A stretch of 43,747 nt of DNA from Verrucomicrobiota bacterium (GCA_030747605.1 JASLKL010000003.1:1-43747); one strand, 5' to 3'. Counted from the stretch's first letter, positions 29,593 through 39,997 are shown. A program made the numbers and translations. Notes: a model not told the origin generated them from the sequence alone.

Positions 29593-32028
29593 TCAGGGGA
29601 TAAAAACAAACTCGTTTGTATTCAGTAAAGCTCGAGCGAACTGGGATAACCCTTCGGACTCAATGAAAAGTGACGCATTCTGCACTTCAGCAGGAGTGGG
29701 GAAACGATTAAAACACAATGAAAAAGCACGGTTCACCTGATCAACCGGATTAGAGCCTACATCTTTTTTCAGGCGATCTGAAAAAAGATCAGCTTGTTGC
29801 ATCAAGAATGTACTATTAAGCAGGTTCAATGCTTGCAGAGGAGTAGTCGATCGGCTCCGCTTGGGCACACTTTGACTCGCATCCGGACAGTCAAAGACTC
29901 CGAATACACTCTCCTGCTCTTGCCGGACCTTGGTCATATAAATCATACGGCGCCAATCGGGAAATCCATATGATTTTTTAGGGAAAAAGTGACGAACATT
30001 TTCCATCTGAACCTGAAAGCCATTGAATCCTGGACCACCAGATTTCAGATTCAAGAGACCGCTCACCATAACAACACTATCGCGAATTGATTCTGCCGCC
30101 AACCGGCGAGTAGGATACCGCCAAAGCAGTCGACTAGTCGCATCAAGTTTCATGGCATCAAGTTTAGGCCGACTACTTTGCTGCCAAGTTTTCGAGTTCA
30201 AAATCAACCGATGGATATGCTTGATGGACCAATCATTTTCCATGAACTCTACAGCCAGCCAATCAAGTAATTGTGGATGAGTTGGACTCATTCCATTCAC
30301 ACCAAAATCACTTGGAGTACCTACTATTCCATCTCCAAAATGAAACTGCCAAAGCCGATTAACCAACACCCGCGCAGTCAAAGGATTATCCGGACTGGCT
30401 ATCCAATCTGCCAAAGCTAAACGACGATGCTGTTCCGGCTCTGAGCTAGTAAGTTCAAGAGATGTAAATGCAGAAATTGCATCAGGAGAAACCTGATCGC
30501 GCTTTGCATCGGGATCGCCACGATAGAGTAAATAGGTAGCCTCTGGCTGCGTAAAACTTCCCGCATAAACCTTATTCTGATTTTGCAATGCTACCAACCG
30601 CTTCTCAATTTCCTCAAGTCTAAGAAGCATTTTCTGTCCTTGTTTTGCCTGATTCTGAGGGAACTTTAAAAATTCATATAGTTCCTTTCCTGTTTTGTTT
30701 TTTTGATAAGACTTGCGATCTGACGAGCTTGCAAGCTGAATCCATTTGCTTGAATCCAACGCCACTTCAATTCGATATTTTACTGCAAGTCGGTCATTAA
30801 ATTGACCTTCACGATCTCTGGCCCACTCAATGCGATCAATTAGTTTCACTTTAGGAAATTCAATCTGCACCCAGCCAGTTGCCCCGGCAGCAATCCAACT
30901 TTTAGAATTTCCATAAAGACCATCATTAATATGCTCCAGCTTGTGAAAGGGATGTACGTAATCCCCTGATGAAGTCGCTATCGCCCCAAGACTCGCCAAA
31001 GCAATATTATCTTTACCTGAAAAAATCTCTAACTCATCAATACACGGCTGAGAAGAATTCGTACGCTCGATATTAAACCGCACAATCTTCGCTTCCTGAG
31101 CCTGAAAATTTTCCACATTATATCGAGAGCTCACCGGCTCTCGAAGCGCTTCTAAAGATTTTGGGATAAACTTGGATAAACTAACTTTAAGCCTTGCGAT
31201 CTCTGCTTTGGATTGTTCAATTTCTCGCTTAATTGTTTCACTTAATTCCAAAGGTCTATCTCCATGCGAAACGCCGGCAAATATTGCTTGCAGAGAGTAG
31301 TAGTCCTTCTGTGAAATAGGATCAAACTTGTGGTCATGGCAACGCGCACAGCCTGTCGTAAGCCCAAGGAATGTCGTGCCTGTTGCGTTAATCATATCGT
31401 CGAGCTCATTCATTCGTTGCATTTTTCCAAGCTTGGGATCCTGCCCCTTAACGATATCATTTGGCCCCGCAACCAAAAACCCAGTGCCAATCCCCTCTCC
31501 CAATGCGTCACCAGCAAGTTGTTCCCGAATGAACTGATCATAAGGCTTATCAAAATTAAGCGAATCGATCACCCAATCCCTATAATGCCATGCGTTTGGA
31601 CGCTCACGATTGGTTTCAAAGCCGGTCGTCTCACCAAAACGAACCAAGTCTAGCCAGTGACTAGCCCAGCGCTCTCCGTAACGTTGACTGGCAAGTACCT
31701 TTTCAACTAAACGAGTAAATGCATCCGGCGCGGAATCATTAATGAATTCCTCAACTTGCTCCGGTGTCGGGGGTAAACCATGCATCACAAGGTATAAACG
31801 ACGCACAAGGGTTAATCGATCTGCAACCTGAGAGTGAATCAAACCATTGGCGCGCAGCTTTTTTTCCACAAGGTCATCAATTGGCTTCAAATCACCAATT
31901 ATTAAAGGCCTTTTCACAGGTCCAAATGCCCAATGGTCCTTAGAATCCGATGCTTGGCACAGTGAAGGCGCACTAAAAACGCCAGCAACAAAAAATATTG
32001 CCAAACCACTATGCCAAAAAGAAATCAC
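29593..32028 (-). CDS. DUF1549 and DUF1553 domain-containing protein with internal discoidin-like segment
   Basis: ORF 811 aa; RWASHWLDLVRFGETTGFETNRERPNAWHYRDWVIDSLNFDKPYDQFIREQLAGD, CARCHDHKFDPISQKDYYSL, RRLALADWIASPDNPLTARVLVNRLWQFHFGDGIVGTPSDFG, QALNLLNSTFL. Confidence 0.93.
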   Translation of the reverse strand: MISFWHSGLAIFFVAGVFSAPSLCQASDSKDHWAFGPVKRPLIIGDLKPIDDLVEKKLRANGLIHSQVADRLTLVRRLYLVMHGLPPTPEQVEEFINDSAPDAFTRLVEKVLASQRYGERWASHWLDLVRFGETTGFETNRERPNAWHYRDWVIDSLNFDKPYDQFIREQLAGDALGEGIGTGFLVAGPNDIVKGQDPKLGKMQRMNELDDMINATGTTFLGLTTGCARCHDHKFDPISQKDYYSLQAIFAGVSHGDRPLELSETIKREIEQSKAEIARLKVSLSKFIPKSLEALREPVSSRYNVENFQAQEAKIVRFNIERTNSSQPCIDELEIFSGKDNIALASLGAIATSSGDYVHPFHKLEHINDGLYGNSKSWIAAGATGWVQIEFPKVKLIDRIEWARDREGQFNDRLAVKYRIEVALDSSKWIQLASSSDRKSYQKNKTGKELYEFLKFPQNQAKQGQKMLLRLEEIEKRLVALQNQNKVYAGSFTQPEATYLLYRGDPDAKRDQVSPDAISAFTSLELTSSEPEQHRRLALADWIASPDNPLTARVLVNRLWQFHFGDGIVGTPSDFGVNGMSPTHPQLLDWLAVEFMENDWSIKHIHRLILNSKTWQQSSRPKLDAMKLDATSRLLWRYPTRRLAAESIRDSVVMVSGLLNLKSGGPGFNGFQVQMENVRHFFPKKSYGFPDWRRMIYMTKVRQEQESVFGVFDCPDASQSVPKRSRSTTPLQALNLLNSTFLMQQADLFSDRLKKDVGSNPVDQVNRAFSLCFNRFPTPAEVQNASLFIESEGLSQFARALLNTNEFVFIP

Positions 32029-32105
32029 GGCGAGAGTCTACGATTCCCGCCGCGCCAATCAAGCTGTTTGAAAACAACCATCTGCCCTAATTCAAGCAAA
32101 AGAGT

Positions 32106-33752
32106 CTACATAATTTCCTTAAGTAGAATATTCAGCAATTCATCAACGGCAACTCGCCGTTGTTCCATGCTATCTCGTTCTCGAAGCGTTACAGTACCTT
32201 TGTTCTCCTCACCATTCTCACCAATCGTGTCGAAGTCTATCGTCACTCCAAAAGGAGTTCCAACCTCATCTTGCCTGCGGTAACGACGACCAATCGCACC
32301 AGTTTCATCATAAAACACCGTCATATAAGGCTGGAGCATGGCGCGTACTTCCATTGCTTTGGCTACAAGTTCCGGCTTGTTCTTAAGTAATGGAAACACC
32401 CCAACTTTCACAGGCGCTATACGTGGATGAAAACGCATAACTGTTCTCGTCTCAGTTTTACCCTTCTCATTGGTAACTTCCTCCTCCTCAAAAGCATCAC
32501 AAATAAATGCTAGAACCGTCCGATCCGCTCCAGCAGCCGGCTCAATAACATGTGGTACAAACCGTTCTTTAGACTCATCATCATGATATGTTAAATCCTT
32601 ACCACTTCCAGGATACTTTGGTTTTCCATCCTCATCCTTCTCAACAACAAGCTCATCGCCTTCACGAACAAGTTTGCCTTCCATGTGTGAACGCAAATCA
32701 AAATCTCCGCGATGAGCCACCCCCTCAAGTTCCCCATATTCTCCCTCCTCACAAAATGGGAAAGAGTATTCTACATCAGCCGTTCCAACAGAATAATGAG
32801 CCAATTCTGCCTCTTCATGGTCACGAAGAATTAATCTTTCCTCGCTAATGCCTAGATCTACATACCACTTAAAACGACGATCACGCCAAAACTGATACCA
32901 TTCCCGTGACTCACTGGGGTGACAAAAAAACTCCATTTCCATTTGCTCGAATTCCCGAGTTCGGAAAGTAAAGTTTCGCGGCGTGATTTCGTTTCTAAAA
33001 CTCTTTCCCTGCTGAGCAATACCAAAAGGCACTTTAATGCGACTGCTATCAACAACGTTACGGAAATTAACAAACATACCCTGTGCCGTCTCAGGCCTTA
33101 AGAAAGCCTTATTATCCTCATTCTGCATTGCTCCGATGTGAGTTTCAAACATTAGATTAAACTCGCGCGGTTCAGTCAGTGATCCTAATTCCTTAGCATC
33201 TGGAGCAAGGACTAGATCCGTCGCATTAATAGAAGTAAGATCGACAACCTGACCATGCCACTTCAGTTGTTCCACATACTTGGCCTTTAGCTTAAAATAC
33301 TGAAGTGCGCGTTTGGTAATTTCTCCCCTTGCATCACCGTCGGTAATACAGGAGATGAACACCTTTTGATCACCATGCTCAATCCATGCACCTTTGATAT
33401 GATCATAGCGATACCGTCGCTTACTCTCACGACAGTCAACCATCATATCATGAAATAAGTCGTAATGACCGGATGTCTTCCAAACACGTGGATGCATAAT
33501 AATCGAAGATTCTATACCGGTCATTTGGAATGGGCGGGGGGCTCCCTCCGGCTGAATCCTCTCATTATGCGCAGTCACCATATCCGCCCACCAAGCATTT
33601 TTGATATTACGTTTCAACTCAATGCCAAGAGGCCCATAATCCCACAAACCATTTAGTCCTCCGTAAATTTCTGAAGACTGGAATATAAAACCTCGTCGCT
33701 TACACAGCGACACGATCTTCTCCATCCGTTCATTTTTGTTGCTCTCTTCCAT
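32106..33752 (-). CDS. glyQS: Glycyl-tRNA synthetase, single-chain dimeric type
   Basis: ORF 548 aa; SLCKRRGFIFQSSEIYGGLNGLWDYGPLGIELKRNIKNAWW, LRPETAQGMFVNFRNVVDSSRIKVPFGIAQQGKSFRNEITPRNFTFRTREFEQMEMEFF, GRRYRRQDEVGTPFGVTIDFDT. Confidence 0.96.
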   Translation of the reverse strand: MEESNKNERMEKIVSLCKRRGFIFQSSEIYGGLNGLWDYGPLGIELKRNIKNAWWADMVTAHNERIQPEGAPRPFQMTGIESSIIMHPRVWKTSGHYDLFHDMMVDCRESKRRYRYDHIKGAWIEHGDQKVFISCITDGDARGEITKRALQYFKLKAKYVEQLKWHGQVVDLTSINATDLVLAPDAKELGSLTEPREFNLMFETHIGAMQNEDNKAFLRPETAQGMFVNFRNVVDSSRIKVPFGIAQQGKSFRNEITPRNFTFRTREFEQMEMEFFCHPSESREWYQFWRDRRFKWYVDLGISEERLILRDHEEAELAHYSVGTADVEYSFPFCEEGEYGELEGVAHRGDFDLRSHMEGKLVREGDELVVEKDEDGKPKYPGSGKDLTYHDDESKERFVPHVIEPAAGADRTVLAFICDAFEEEEVTNEKGKTETRTVMRFHPRIAPVKVGVFPLLKNKPELVAKAMEVRAMLQPYMTVFYDETGAIGRRYRRQDEVGTPFGVTIDFDTIGENGEENKGTVTLRERDSMEQRRVAVDELLNILLKEIM

Positions 33753-33860
33753 TTAAAAGGCGCGGCATCTTCGCAGAGGAATAGACTGTGTCAAGGGAGC
33801 GAAAGCCTGAAAATCTTTTATTTCAATTGAAAAAGCAACAAATGTAAGGACAATCGCTGT

Positions 33861-36230
33861 GTGCTGTTTCGTCCTGGAAGAGTTTTAGCGCTTGTGGCCA
33901 TCTTGGTCTTAATCGGTGTATTTGTGATGCAATTCATCCCAAACAAACAGACTGAAACAAATCCATCCTACAAGGAAACTATACGCAAGGGCGGCCTTGT
34001 TGAAGAACAAGTAATGCAGCAATTTTCTGCCATCGAGGCAAAACATCGTCAGTGGGACTCTAGCGTATGGGCAGATGAATTGATCGCGCGGGATCATGGA
34101 GAATCTGTAATCCAAATTTGGGACAGACTCATTGCTGGAGCGGACCCCTTCGAATTACTAACTGCCATGCCTGTAGACGAACTGCAACTTGGCAAAGCGC
34201 AACTAACTGAAAACTGGGAATCAGGCATCCGTTACACTCCATTAGGGAAGGAAGGACCGTCGTTGTCTAAAGAACAATTCAGTCAAGCACTTAACCGATG
34301 GAAAATCGAAGGCTGGAAGCTGGAACAAAGCGAGTGGCGTCATCGACAATTCATCCCCAAAGCCGAAAGCGGAGCTCGTTCGATTTTTTGGATATCACTC
34401 CATCTAGTTAACACACCTTTAAATAAACGTGGAATACTTCGAGGAGACATTGAAATACAGTGGCAGCCGATCGGGATCACACCAGAAATATTAGCCAAAC
34501 CAAAATATATCAACCTCTCTGGATTAGATTGGATTGAACGCGACGGAACCCCAGCATTTAATTCTGCAAGCATTCAAAAAATTAAGCCTAACGAAGGCAA
34601 CGTCTTCATTGATCCAGTAATACTAACTGACTTCAACGGTGACGGAATGGTTGAGATTATTCTCGGTTGCAAAAATCAAGTTTACCGAAACCATGGCAAT
34701 GGACGTTTTAAACCAGAAAAACTCTGCCCTAAATTTAATGAAGTAGTGTTCAACGTTGTCTTGGAGGATTTATCCGGAGATGGCATTACCGATGTCATTA
34801 CAATCGGCCATAAAGGCATTTATCTCATAGAAGGAAAATTAAATGGAACATTTCCGGGTGAAGCACGACTGATTTGGTCTGCTCCAGAAAAAGTGCTCGA
34901 TCCAATGGTAATTACAACAGGCGACATTGATAACGATGGCGATGCTGACCTATGGTTCTCTCAATACAAACTTCCTTACGTAAAAGGACAAATGCCCGCT
35001 CCAATATATGACAGTAATGACGGGTTTCCTGGCTATCTTCTAATAAACGACGGCAGCGGCAATCTTACCGATCAAACAAAAGCATCTGGACTCGCTGCCA
35101 AACGCCATCGACGTTCTTACAGCGCATCATTTGTCGATCTTGACGACGATCATGATTTAGATCTGGTAGTCATAAGTGATTTTTCAGGGGCTGACCTTTA
35201 CCTAAACAACGGTTCAGGAAATTTCAACGATGTCACTGCAACGTTGATAGATAATCCTTACGGCTTTGGCATGGCTCATAATTTTGGCGACTACGATGCC
35301 AACGGCAAGATAGACCTTATCATGATTGGAATGAACTCATGGACAACAGAACGGTTACGCTCCATGAAACTCAAACCACCTACACACCGTCATTACTATG
35401 ACATGCTTGACGATCTAACTTTTGGAAATCGACTTTACTTCGGTGGTATTGACAAATTTGAACAACGGCCAATGGGTGATAACGCAGCCAACACCGGCTG
35501 GTCGTGGGGTGCAACTTCTTTCGATGCCGATAACGATGGAGACACCGACATCTTTATCGCAAACGGACATAAAAGCCGCAAATCGGTTAAAGACTATGAA
35601 AGGCAATTCTGGTGTCATGACATTTACCATGCCAACTCTAATTCCAATCCAGCAATGGAGGTTTATTTTCAAAGTATCTCAAGTCGATTATATGGAGCGG
35701 GCTATTCTTACGGAGGGTATGAGAAAAATCGGTTATTACTAAACCGTGAAAATAAATATCTAGACGACGTAGCTTTCTTGATGAACGCATCACACGAAAT
35801 CGACTCGCGAAACGTAGTTAGTGGCGATATCGATGGCGATGGACGTCTTGACTTAATTTTCACTCACTTCTCTGTTTGGCCTGAGCCAACAACACAAGGA
35901 CTTTTGATAGCCCGAAACCTTTGGCCAGGAGAAAATAAATGGATAGGTTTTTGTTTAGCTCAAAGCGCAATCTGCCCATCACTAAACGGCACCAAGGTGC
36001 GACTCCGGGCCAATGGACAGGACCAATGGCGATTTATTGTCAACGGGGACTCATATCGATCCCAGCATGCTCCAATCGCACACTTCGGACTTAAGCAAAC
36101 AAAGTCCGTTGAAGAAGTCGAAGTATATTGGCCTGACGGAAAACGCACTAAGCTAAAAAACCCAGCAATTGGGGAATATCATAATATACAACATAGCCAA
36201 TCTCCCGGCCTCACAAATCCGGCCGAATGA
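33861..36230 (+). CDS. FG-GAP/VCBS repeat protein with C-terminal ASPIC/UnbV-like domain
   Basis: ORF 789 aa (GTG start), N-terminal TM anchor, repeats such as DFNGDGMVEIILG, DIDNDGDADLWFSQ, DLDDDHDLDLVVISD, DYDANGKIDLIMIG, DADNDGDTDIFIANG, DIDGDGRLDLIFTHF, then VRLRANGQDQWRFIVNGDSYRSQHAPIAHFGL...VEVYWPDGKR. Confidence 0.93.
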   Translation: MLFRPGRVLALVAILVLIGVFVMQFIPNKQTETNPSYKETIRKGGLVEEQVMQQFSAIEAKHRQWDSSVWADELIARDHGESVIQIWDRLIAGADPFELLTAMPVDELQLGKAQLTENWESGIRYTPLGKEGPSLSKEQFSQALNRWKIEGWKLEQSEWRHRQFIPKAESGARSIFWISLHLVNTPLNKRGILRGDIEIQWQPIGITPEILAKPKYINLSGLDWIERDGTPAFNSASIQKIKPNEGNVFIDPVILTDFNGDGMVEIILGCKNQVYRNHGNGRFKPEKLCPKFNEVVFNVVLEDLSGDGITDVITIGHKGIYLIEGKLNGTFPGEARLIWSAPEKVLDPMVITTGDIDNDGDADLWFSQYKLPYVKGQMPAPIYDSNDGFPGYLLINDGSGNLTDQTKASGLAAKRHRRSYSASFVDLDDDHDLDLVVISDFSGADLYLNNGSGNFNDVTATLIDNPYGFGMAHNFGDYDANGKIDLIMIGMNSWTTERLRSMKLKPPTHRHYYDMLDDLTFGNRLYFGGIDKFEQRPMGDNAANTGWSWGATSFDADNDGDTDIFIANGHKSRKSVKDYERQFWCHDIYHANSNSNPAMEVYFQSISSRLYGAGYSYGGYEKNRLLLNRENKYLDDVAFLMNASHEIDSRNVVSGDIDGDGRLDLIFTHFSVWPEPTTQGLLIARNLWPGENKWIGFCLAQSAICPSLNGTKVRLRANGQDQWRFIVNGDSYRSQHAPIAHFGLKQTKSVEEVEVYWPDGKRTKLKNPAIGEYHNIQHSQSPGLTNPAE

Positions 36231-37392
36231 ACCACTCTGCTACCAAATCTGCGAATCTAAGACCTTCCCGGGTAAGCCGAAAACTTTCTTCTGATTTCAC
36301 AGCCCAATTGGAATCAACCGAACGTTGCATATCATCCACCCACTCAGTTCGAAGATCATAACCAGTAACATCCATAAAACAATCGAACTCCCAACCAGAA
36401 TTCATGCGCAAACCAAATGCAGCAGTCTCCCCAGCTAGAGCTAAAGGTGAAAGTTGTTCAACCGTCTCGTGAGCACGATGCCCAAGCTCAAGTTGTTGGC
36501 AATATCGCTCAGTATTAGCAATATTGCGAATTCGACGGCCATCTACAAACCCACTTGCACTCGGACCTAACGCTTGGCATTCGCCTCCTCGCCAGTAATT
36601 AACATTATGCCTACAAGCGTAGGAAGGTAATTTAGGAGTGTCAGTTCCTCCATGTTTTGCAAAGTTAGCTACCTCATATTGGACGTATCCAGCTGAAGCA
36701 GCGGTGGCAATAAGCTCATCATACATCTCACATGAGAGCTCTTCTTCTACGTCAAACTCTCCGGCCTGCAATTGCTCAAAAAGCGGAGTATCCTCCTCAT
36801 AAATAACCTCGTAACAGGATAAGTGTTCACTACCAAGAGCAATAGCCTCTTCCATTGTAGCTTTCCAGATTTCCATTGTTTGACCAGGGATAGCAAACAT
36901 CAGATCAAGATTGATATTATCAAATCCTGCATCTCTTAATCGTTTGAATGATTTCATCACCATCTCCCGCGTATGAATCCTCCCTAGACGCAACAAAAGA
37001 TCTTCATCAAGCGACTGAACACCCATTGAGATACGATTGACGCCAAACTGCCGAAAGAGATTGGCTTTCTCTGTAGAAACAGTGGCCGGATTACACTCCA
37101 CGGTCCACTCCTCTGCCCCAAGCAAATCGAGCCGCTCCATCGCATTCATAATGCGCCGCCAATTATCAAGGCTCAGCAGCGAAGGAGTGCCACCACCAAA
37201 GAAAACTGTCTTTGGACTAAAAGAAGTAGCAACCAGTTCCATCTCCCGAATAAGTGCATCGACATATCTGGATATTTGTTCGCCATTAGAAGCTTCAGAG
37301 TAAAAAGCACAGTACTCGCACTTGGTAGCACAAAACGGCACATGCACGTATAGACTTGAATCAGAAGAAGATACTTTGCTAAAGGAATTCAC
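36211..37392 (-). CDS. hemW: Radical SAM heme chaperone HemW
   Basis: ORF 393 aa; LYVHVPFCATKCEYCAFYSE (CxxxCxxC), VFFGGGTPSLLS, EWTVECNPATVS, GVNRISMGVQSLDEDLLLRLGRIH, NINLDLMFAIPGQTMEIWKATMEEAIALGSEHLSCYEVIYEEDTPL. Confidence 0.94.
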   Translation of the reverse strand: MNSFSKVSSSDSSLYVHVPFCATKCEYCAFYSEASNGEQISRYVDALIREMELVATSFSPKTVFFGGGTPSLLSLDNWRRIMNAMERLDLLGAEEWTVECNPATVSTEKANLFRQFGVNRISMGVQSLDEDLLLRLGRIHTREMVMKSFKRLRDAGFDNINLDLMFAIPGQTMEIWKATMEEAIALGSEHLSCYEVIYEEDTPLFEQLQAGEFDVEEELSCEMYDELIATAASAGYVQYEVANFAKHGGTDTPKLPSYACRHNVNYWRGGECQALGPSASGFVDGRRIRNIANTERYCQQLELGHRAHETVEQLSPLALAGETAAFGLRMNSGWEFDCFMDVTGYDLRTEWVDDMQRSVDSNWAVKSEESFRLTREGLRFADLVAEWFIRPDL

Positions 37393-37418
37393 GGGAATAA
37401 TGCACCCATGCGAAAAAG

Positions 37419-37913
37419 CTAATCCTTTAACGAGCCCAATTTACACATTAGCCCACCCGTGCCAATAATAGGGACCCCGATGTATGGCAAAGCGGGGACT
37501 TCTTCTGCAGTAGGAAGAAACGTCAAAACCGTTCTCAACTCGGGCCAATACATAATACAAGCTAATCCAAGCAATATTGTGAAAACACCTATTACCAACA
37601 ATACTTTTCTGCCATTGGCTGAAGACATTCCATAAACCAAACCCGCAACATAAACAAAAACGGCAAGCCCTACTGCAACTCCTAAGGCACCTCCAAACCC
37701 CATCTGAAGAAAGGACTCGGCCACAAATCCCTCGCCTACATCAAAAATCATTGATCCGACAAAGACACCACCCGCCAAAAGAATTATGAGAAAGCCCCAA
37801 AGCATTGATAAAACGGCAAAGCCGGCTGAGGAAAGTACTCGGACTGGTCTACTTGGCCAAGAGATTTTTAGCTTAATTTTTTCACAAAAATGGCTTTCTC
37901 TCTCTGAATGCAT
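37419..37913 (-). CDS. Hypothetical multi-pass membrane protein
   Basis: ORF 164 aa with about four hydrophobic segments; no family recognised. Confidence 0.6.
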   Translation of the reverse strand: MHSERESHFCEKIKLKISWPSRPVRVLSSAGFAVLSMLWGFLIILLAGGVFVGSMIFDVGEGFVAESFLQMGFGGALGVAVGLAVFVYVAGLVYGMSSANGRKVLLVIGVFTILLGLACIMYWPELRTVLTFLPTAEEVPALPYIGVPIIGTGGLMCKLGSLKD

Positions 37914-38801
37914 AACGCAGCAAGAAACGCGCTGTTGGCGGTCGCTCTCATAGTAAACAGTCTAGGAAGCGGTTATGCCGCCAATAAAAAAATCCTCCTA
38001 ATCGCAGGAAAGCCAAGCCACGGCCCAGGAGACCATGAATTTAGAGCTGGCACCTTGCTCCTTCAAAAATGCCTTAATAAGGCACAAAACATACAAGCAG
38101 AAGTACACGATTTCGGTTGGCCTAAAGATGACTCTGCATTTGATGGGATTGATGCAGTTTTAATTTATGCTGATGGCGGAGGCGGTCATCCAGCCATCCA
38201 AAAAAACCGAGCGAAACTAATTGATGGCTTAGCCCATAAGGGTATTGGCATTGGCTGTGCTCACTACGGAGTCGAGGTGCCTAAAGGAGATCCAGGTAAG
38301 CACATGCAAAACTGGATCGGAGGCTATTATGAACACGCCTTTTCTGTAAACCCTATGTGGGCACCGGATTTTAAGACTTTTCCTAAGCATCCAATTACTC
38401 GCGGAGTAAAACCATTTAAGGTAGTTGACGAATGGTACTTTAACATGCGATTCCGCAATGACAACGTGGGGAAAATCACTCCGCTACTAGTCGCAACTCC
38501 AAACGATAAGGTTCGAAATGGCCCCTATGTCTGGCCAAAAGGTCCCTACAAACATATACAAACCAACAAGGGGCGAGCAGAAACTATGATGTGGTCCTAC
38601 GTTCGCGAGAATGGTGGCCGAGGATTCGGATTCACTGGAGGCCATAAGCACACGAACTGGGGAAACAAAAATTTTCGCAAGGCCGTACTAAACGGACTTC
38701 TATGGATCGCCAAGGCCAAGGTGCCAGCAAACGGCGTTAAATCCACCGTCACCACCGAAGAATTAAAGCAAAATCTGGATCCGAAAGGCCAACGCAAATA
38801 G
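37908..38801 (+). CDS. Secreted ThuA domain protein
   Basis: ORF 297 aa; signal peptide, ILLIAGKPSHGPGDHEFRAGTLLLQKCL, GIGIGCAHYGVEVPKG, GGYYEHAFSVNPMWAPDFKTFPKHPITRGVKPFKVVDEWYFNMRF, RGFGFTGGHKHTNWGNKNFRKAVLNGLLWIA. Confidence 0.88.
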   Translation: MHNAARNALLAVALIVNSLGSGYAANKKILLIAGKPSHGPGDHEFRAGTLLLQKCLNKAQNIQAEVHDFGWPKDDSAFDGIDAVLIYADGGGGHPAIQKNRAKLIDGLAHKGIGIGCAHYGVEVPKGDPGKHMQNWIGGYYEHAFSVNPMWAPDFKTFPKHPITRGVKPFKVVDEWYFNMRFRNDNVGKITPLLVATPNDKVRNGPYVWPKGPYKHIQTNKGRAETMMWSYVRENGGRGFGFTGGHKHTNWGNKNFRKAVLNGLLWIAKAKVPANGVKSTVTTEELKQNLDPKGQRK

Positions 38802-38838
38802 CGGCGATTTAACTAAACATAATTCATACAAATACACT

Positions 38839-39984
38839 ATGAACCAAAGGGAATTTCCCCCGTTTAGTTTGTCGCGACTTTTGAGAAATACCTTTCACCC
38901 AAAACAAGGTGAACGGGTATGCATCTTAATTGATCTCCCTGATGTTTCTTTAGCCAAAGATTGGGCATTTCTAGAGAACCAACAACTCTCCATCCAAAGA
39001 CATGCATATGAATCTTTTTATAAGACACTTCATGACAATGTCATGACTGAATTGCAACTTACTGGTGGTGATTTTTTTGCTTACAAAGAAACAGGCGGCA
39101 GTAATCTTGACCTTCCAGATTTAGCGACATCTCCAGATGGCTCGGAATTAAGCCTCAAACACGATGTATATCCTAATTATAATATAATTCTATGTATCTC
39201 GACATACTCCGCCACAGCTCCCCTGACTGCGTTCGCAAAACAATTTGGCTTTCGAGGGGCCACATTGCATGGAGTAAACGACATCATTCTTAATAGCGGC
39301 TTAGCGGTAGATTACAACGAGGTCAGCAAGGATGCTGAAAAATTACGTTTAGCCCTTACACGGGCAGATCATTTCGAAATCGATTTCCAGTTCGAAGATA
39401 AAATTCACTCACTCAAACTCGAATGCGGTCAACAAGAAGCTCAAAAAAGCCACGGGATTTGTCTAGCAGACGAACCAGATGTAGCCAACCTGCCAGCAGG
39501 AGAAGTCTACTTTGTTCCTACTGGCGGGAAAGGGGAGTTTATTATGCAATATGAGAATGGCACCCTTGGCCTTCAAACTGTCGAGAAAGGAAAAATAATT
39601 CGTTCTTCACTTATACGCGGAGATCAATCAACCATTGATGATCATAACAAAAAACTTAAAAGTGATCCCGTAACCGGCGAACTTGGGGAGCTCGGTTTTG
39701 GCACTCAGAACTTGCCGGTCTCAGGCCGGGACATACAAGATGAAAAAATTCTAGGCACAATGCATGTAGCCACTGGCCGAAGTGACCATCTCGGAGGCTC
39801 ACTTACACCTGATAAATTTGCTAAACCTATAAACGCGACCCATGATGACATTCTATTTTCACCCAGCAAAACTCCTGACATAAAAATTCGCGAGGTTAGA
39901 ATGCAGCGTAATAACGATACAATTGTTGTGCTTGAAAATTATCAGCCTGCCGCGCACCTTCGTGAGGCACTAAACCACTCTTAA
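38839..39984 (+). CDS. Putative M29/AmpS-like aminopeptidase family protein
   Basis: ORF 381 aa; NLPAGEVYFVPTGGKGEF, GELGELGFGTQNLPVSGRDIQDEKILGTMHVATGRSDHLGG, THDDILFSP resemble the C-terminal half of AmpS/PepS (COG2309) proteins. Confidence 0.6.
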   Translation: MNQREFPPFSLSRLLRNTFHPKQGERVCILIDLPDVSLAKDWAFLENQQLSIQRHAYESFYKTLHDNVMTELQLTGGDFFAYKETGGSNLDLPDLATSPDGSELSLKHDVYPNYNIILCISTYSATAPLTAFAKQFGFRGATLHGVNDIILNSGLAVDYNEVSKDAEKLRLALTRADHFEIDFQFEDKIHSLKLECGQQEAQKSHGICLADEPDVANLPAGEVYFVPTGGKGEFIMQYENGTLGLQTVEKGKIIRSSLIRGDQSTIDDHNKKLKSDPVTGELGELGFGTQNLPVSGRDIQDEKILGTMHVATGRSDHLGGSLTPDKFAKPINATHDDILFSPSKTPDIKIREVRMQRNNDTIVVLENYQPAAHLREALNHS

Positions 39985-39997
39985 AACAATTCAAAGC

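Noticed and set aside
31328-31653. Plus-strand ORFs 31328..31537 and 31330..31653
   Set aside because: Antisense to the conserved CARCHDHKFDP region of the DUF1549 gene; no independent support.
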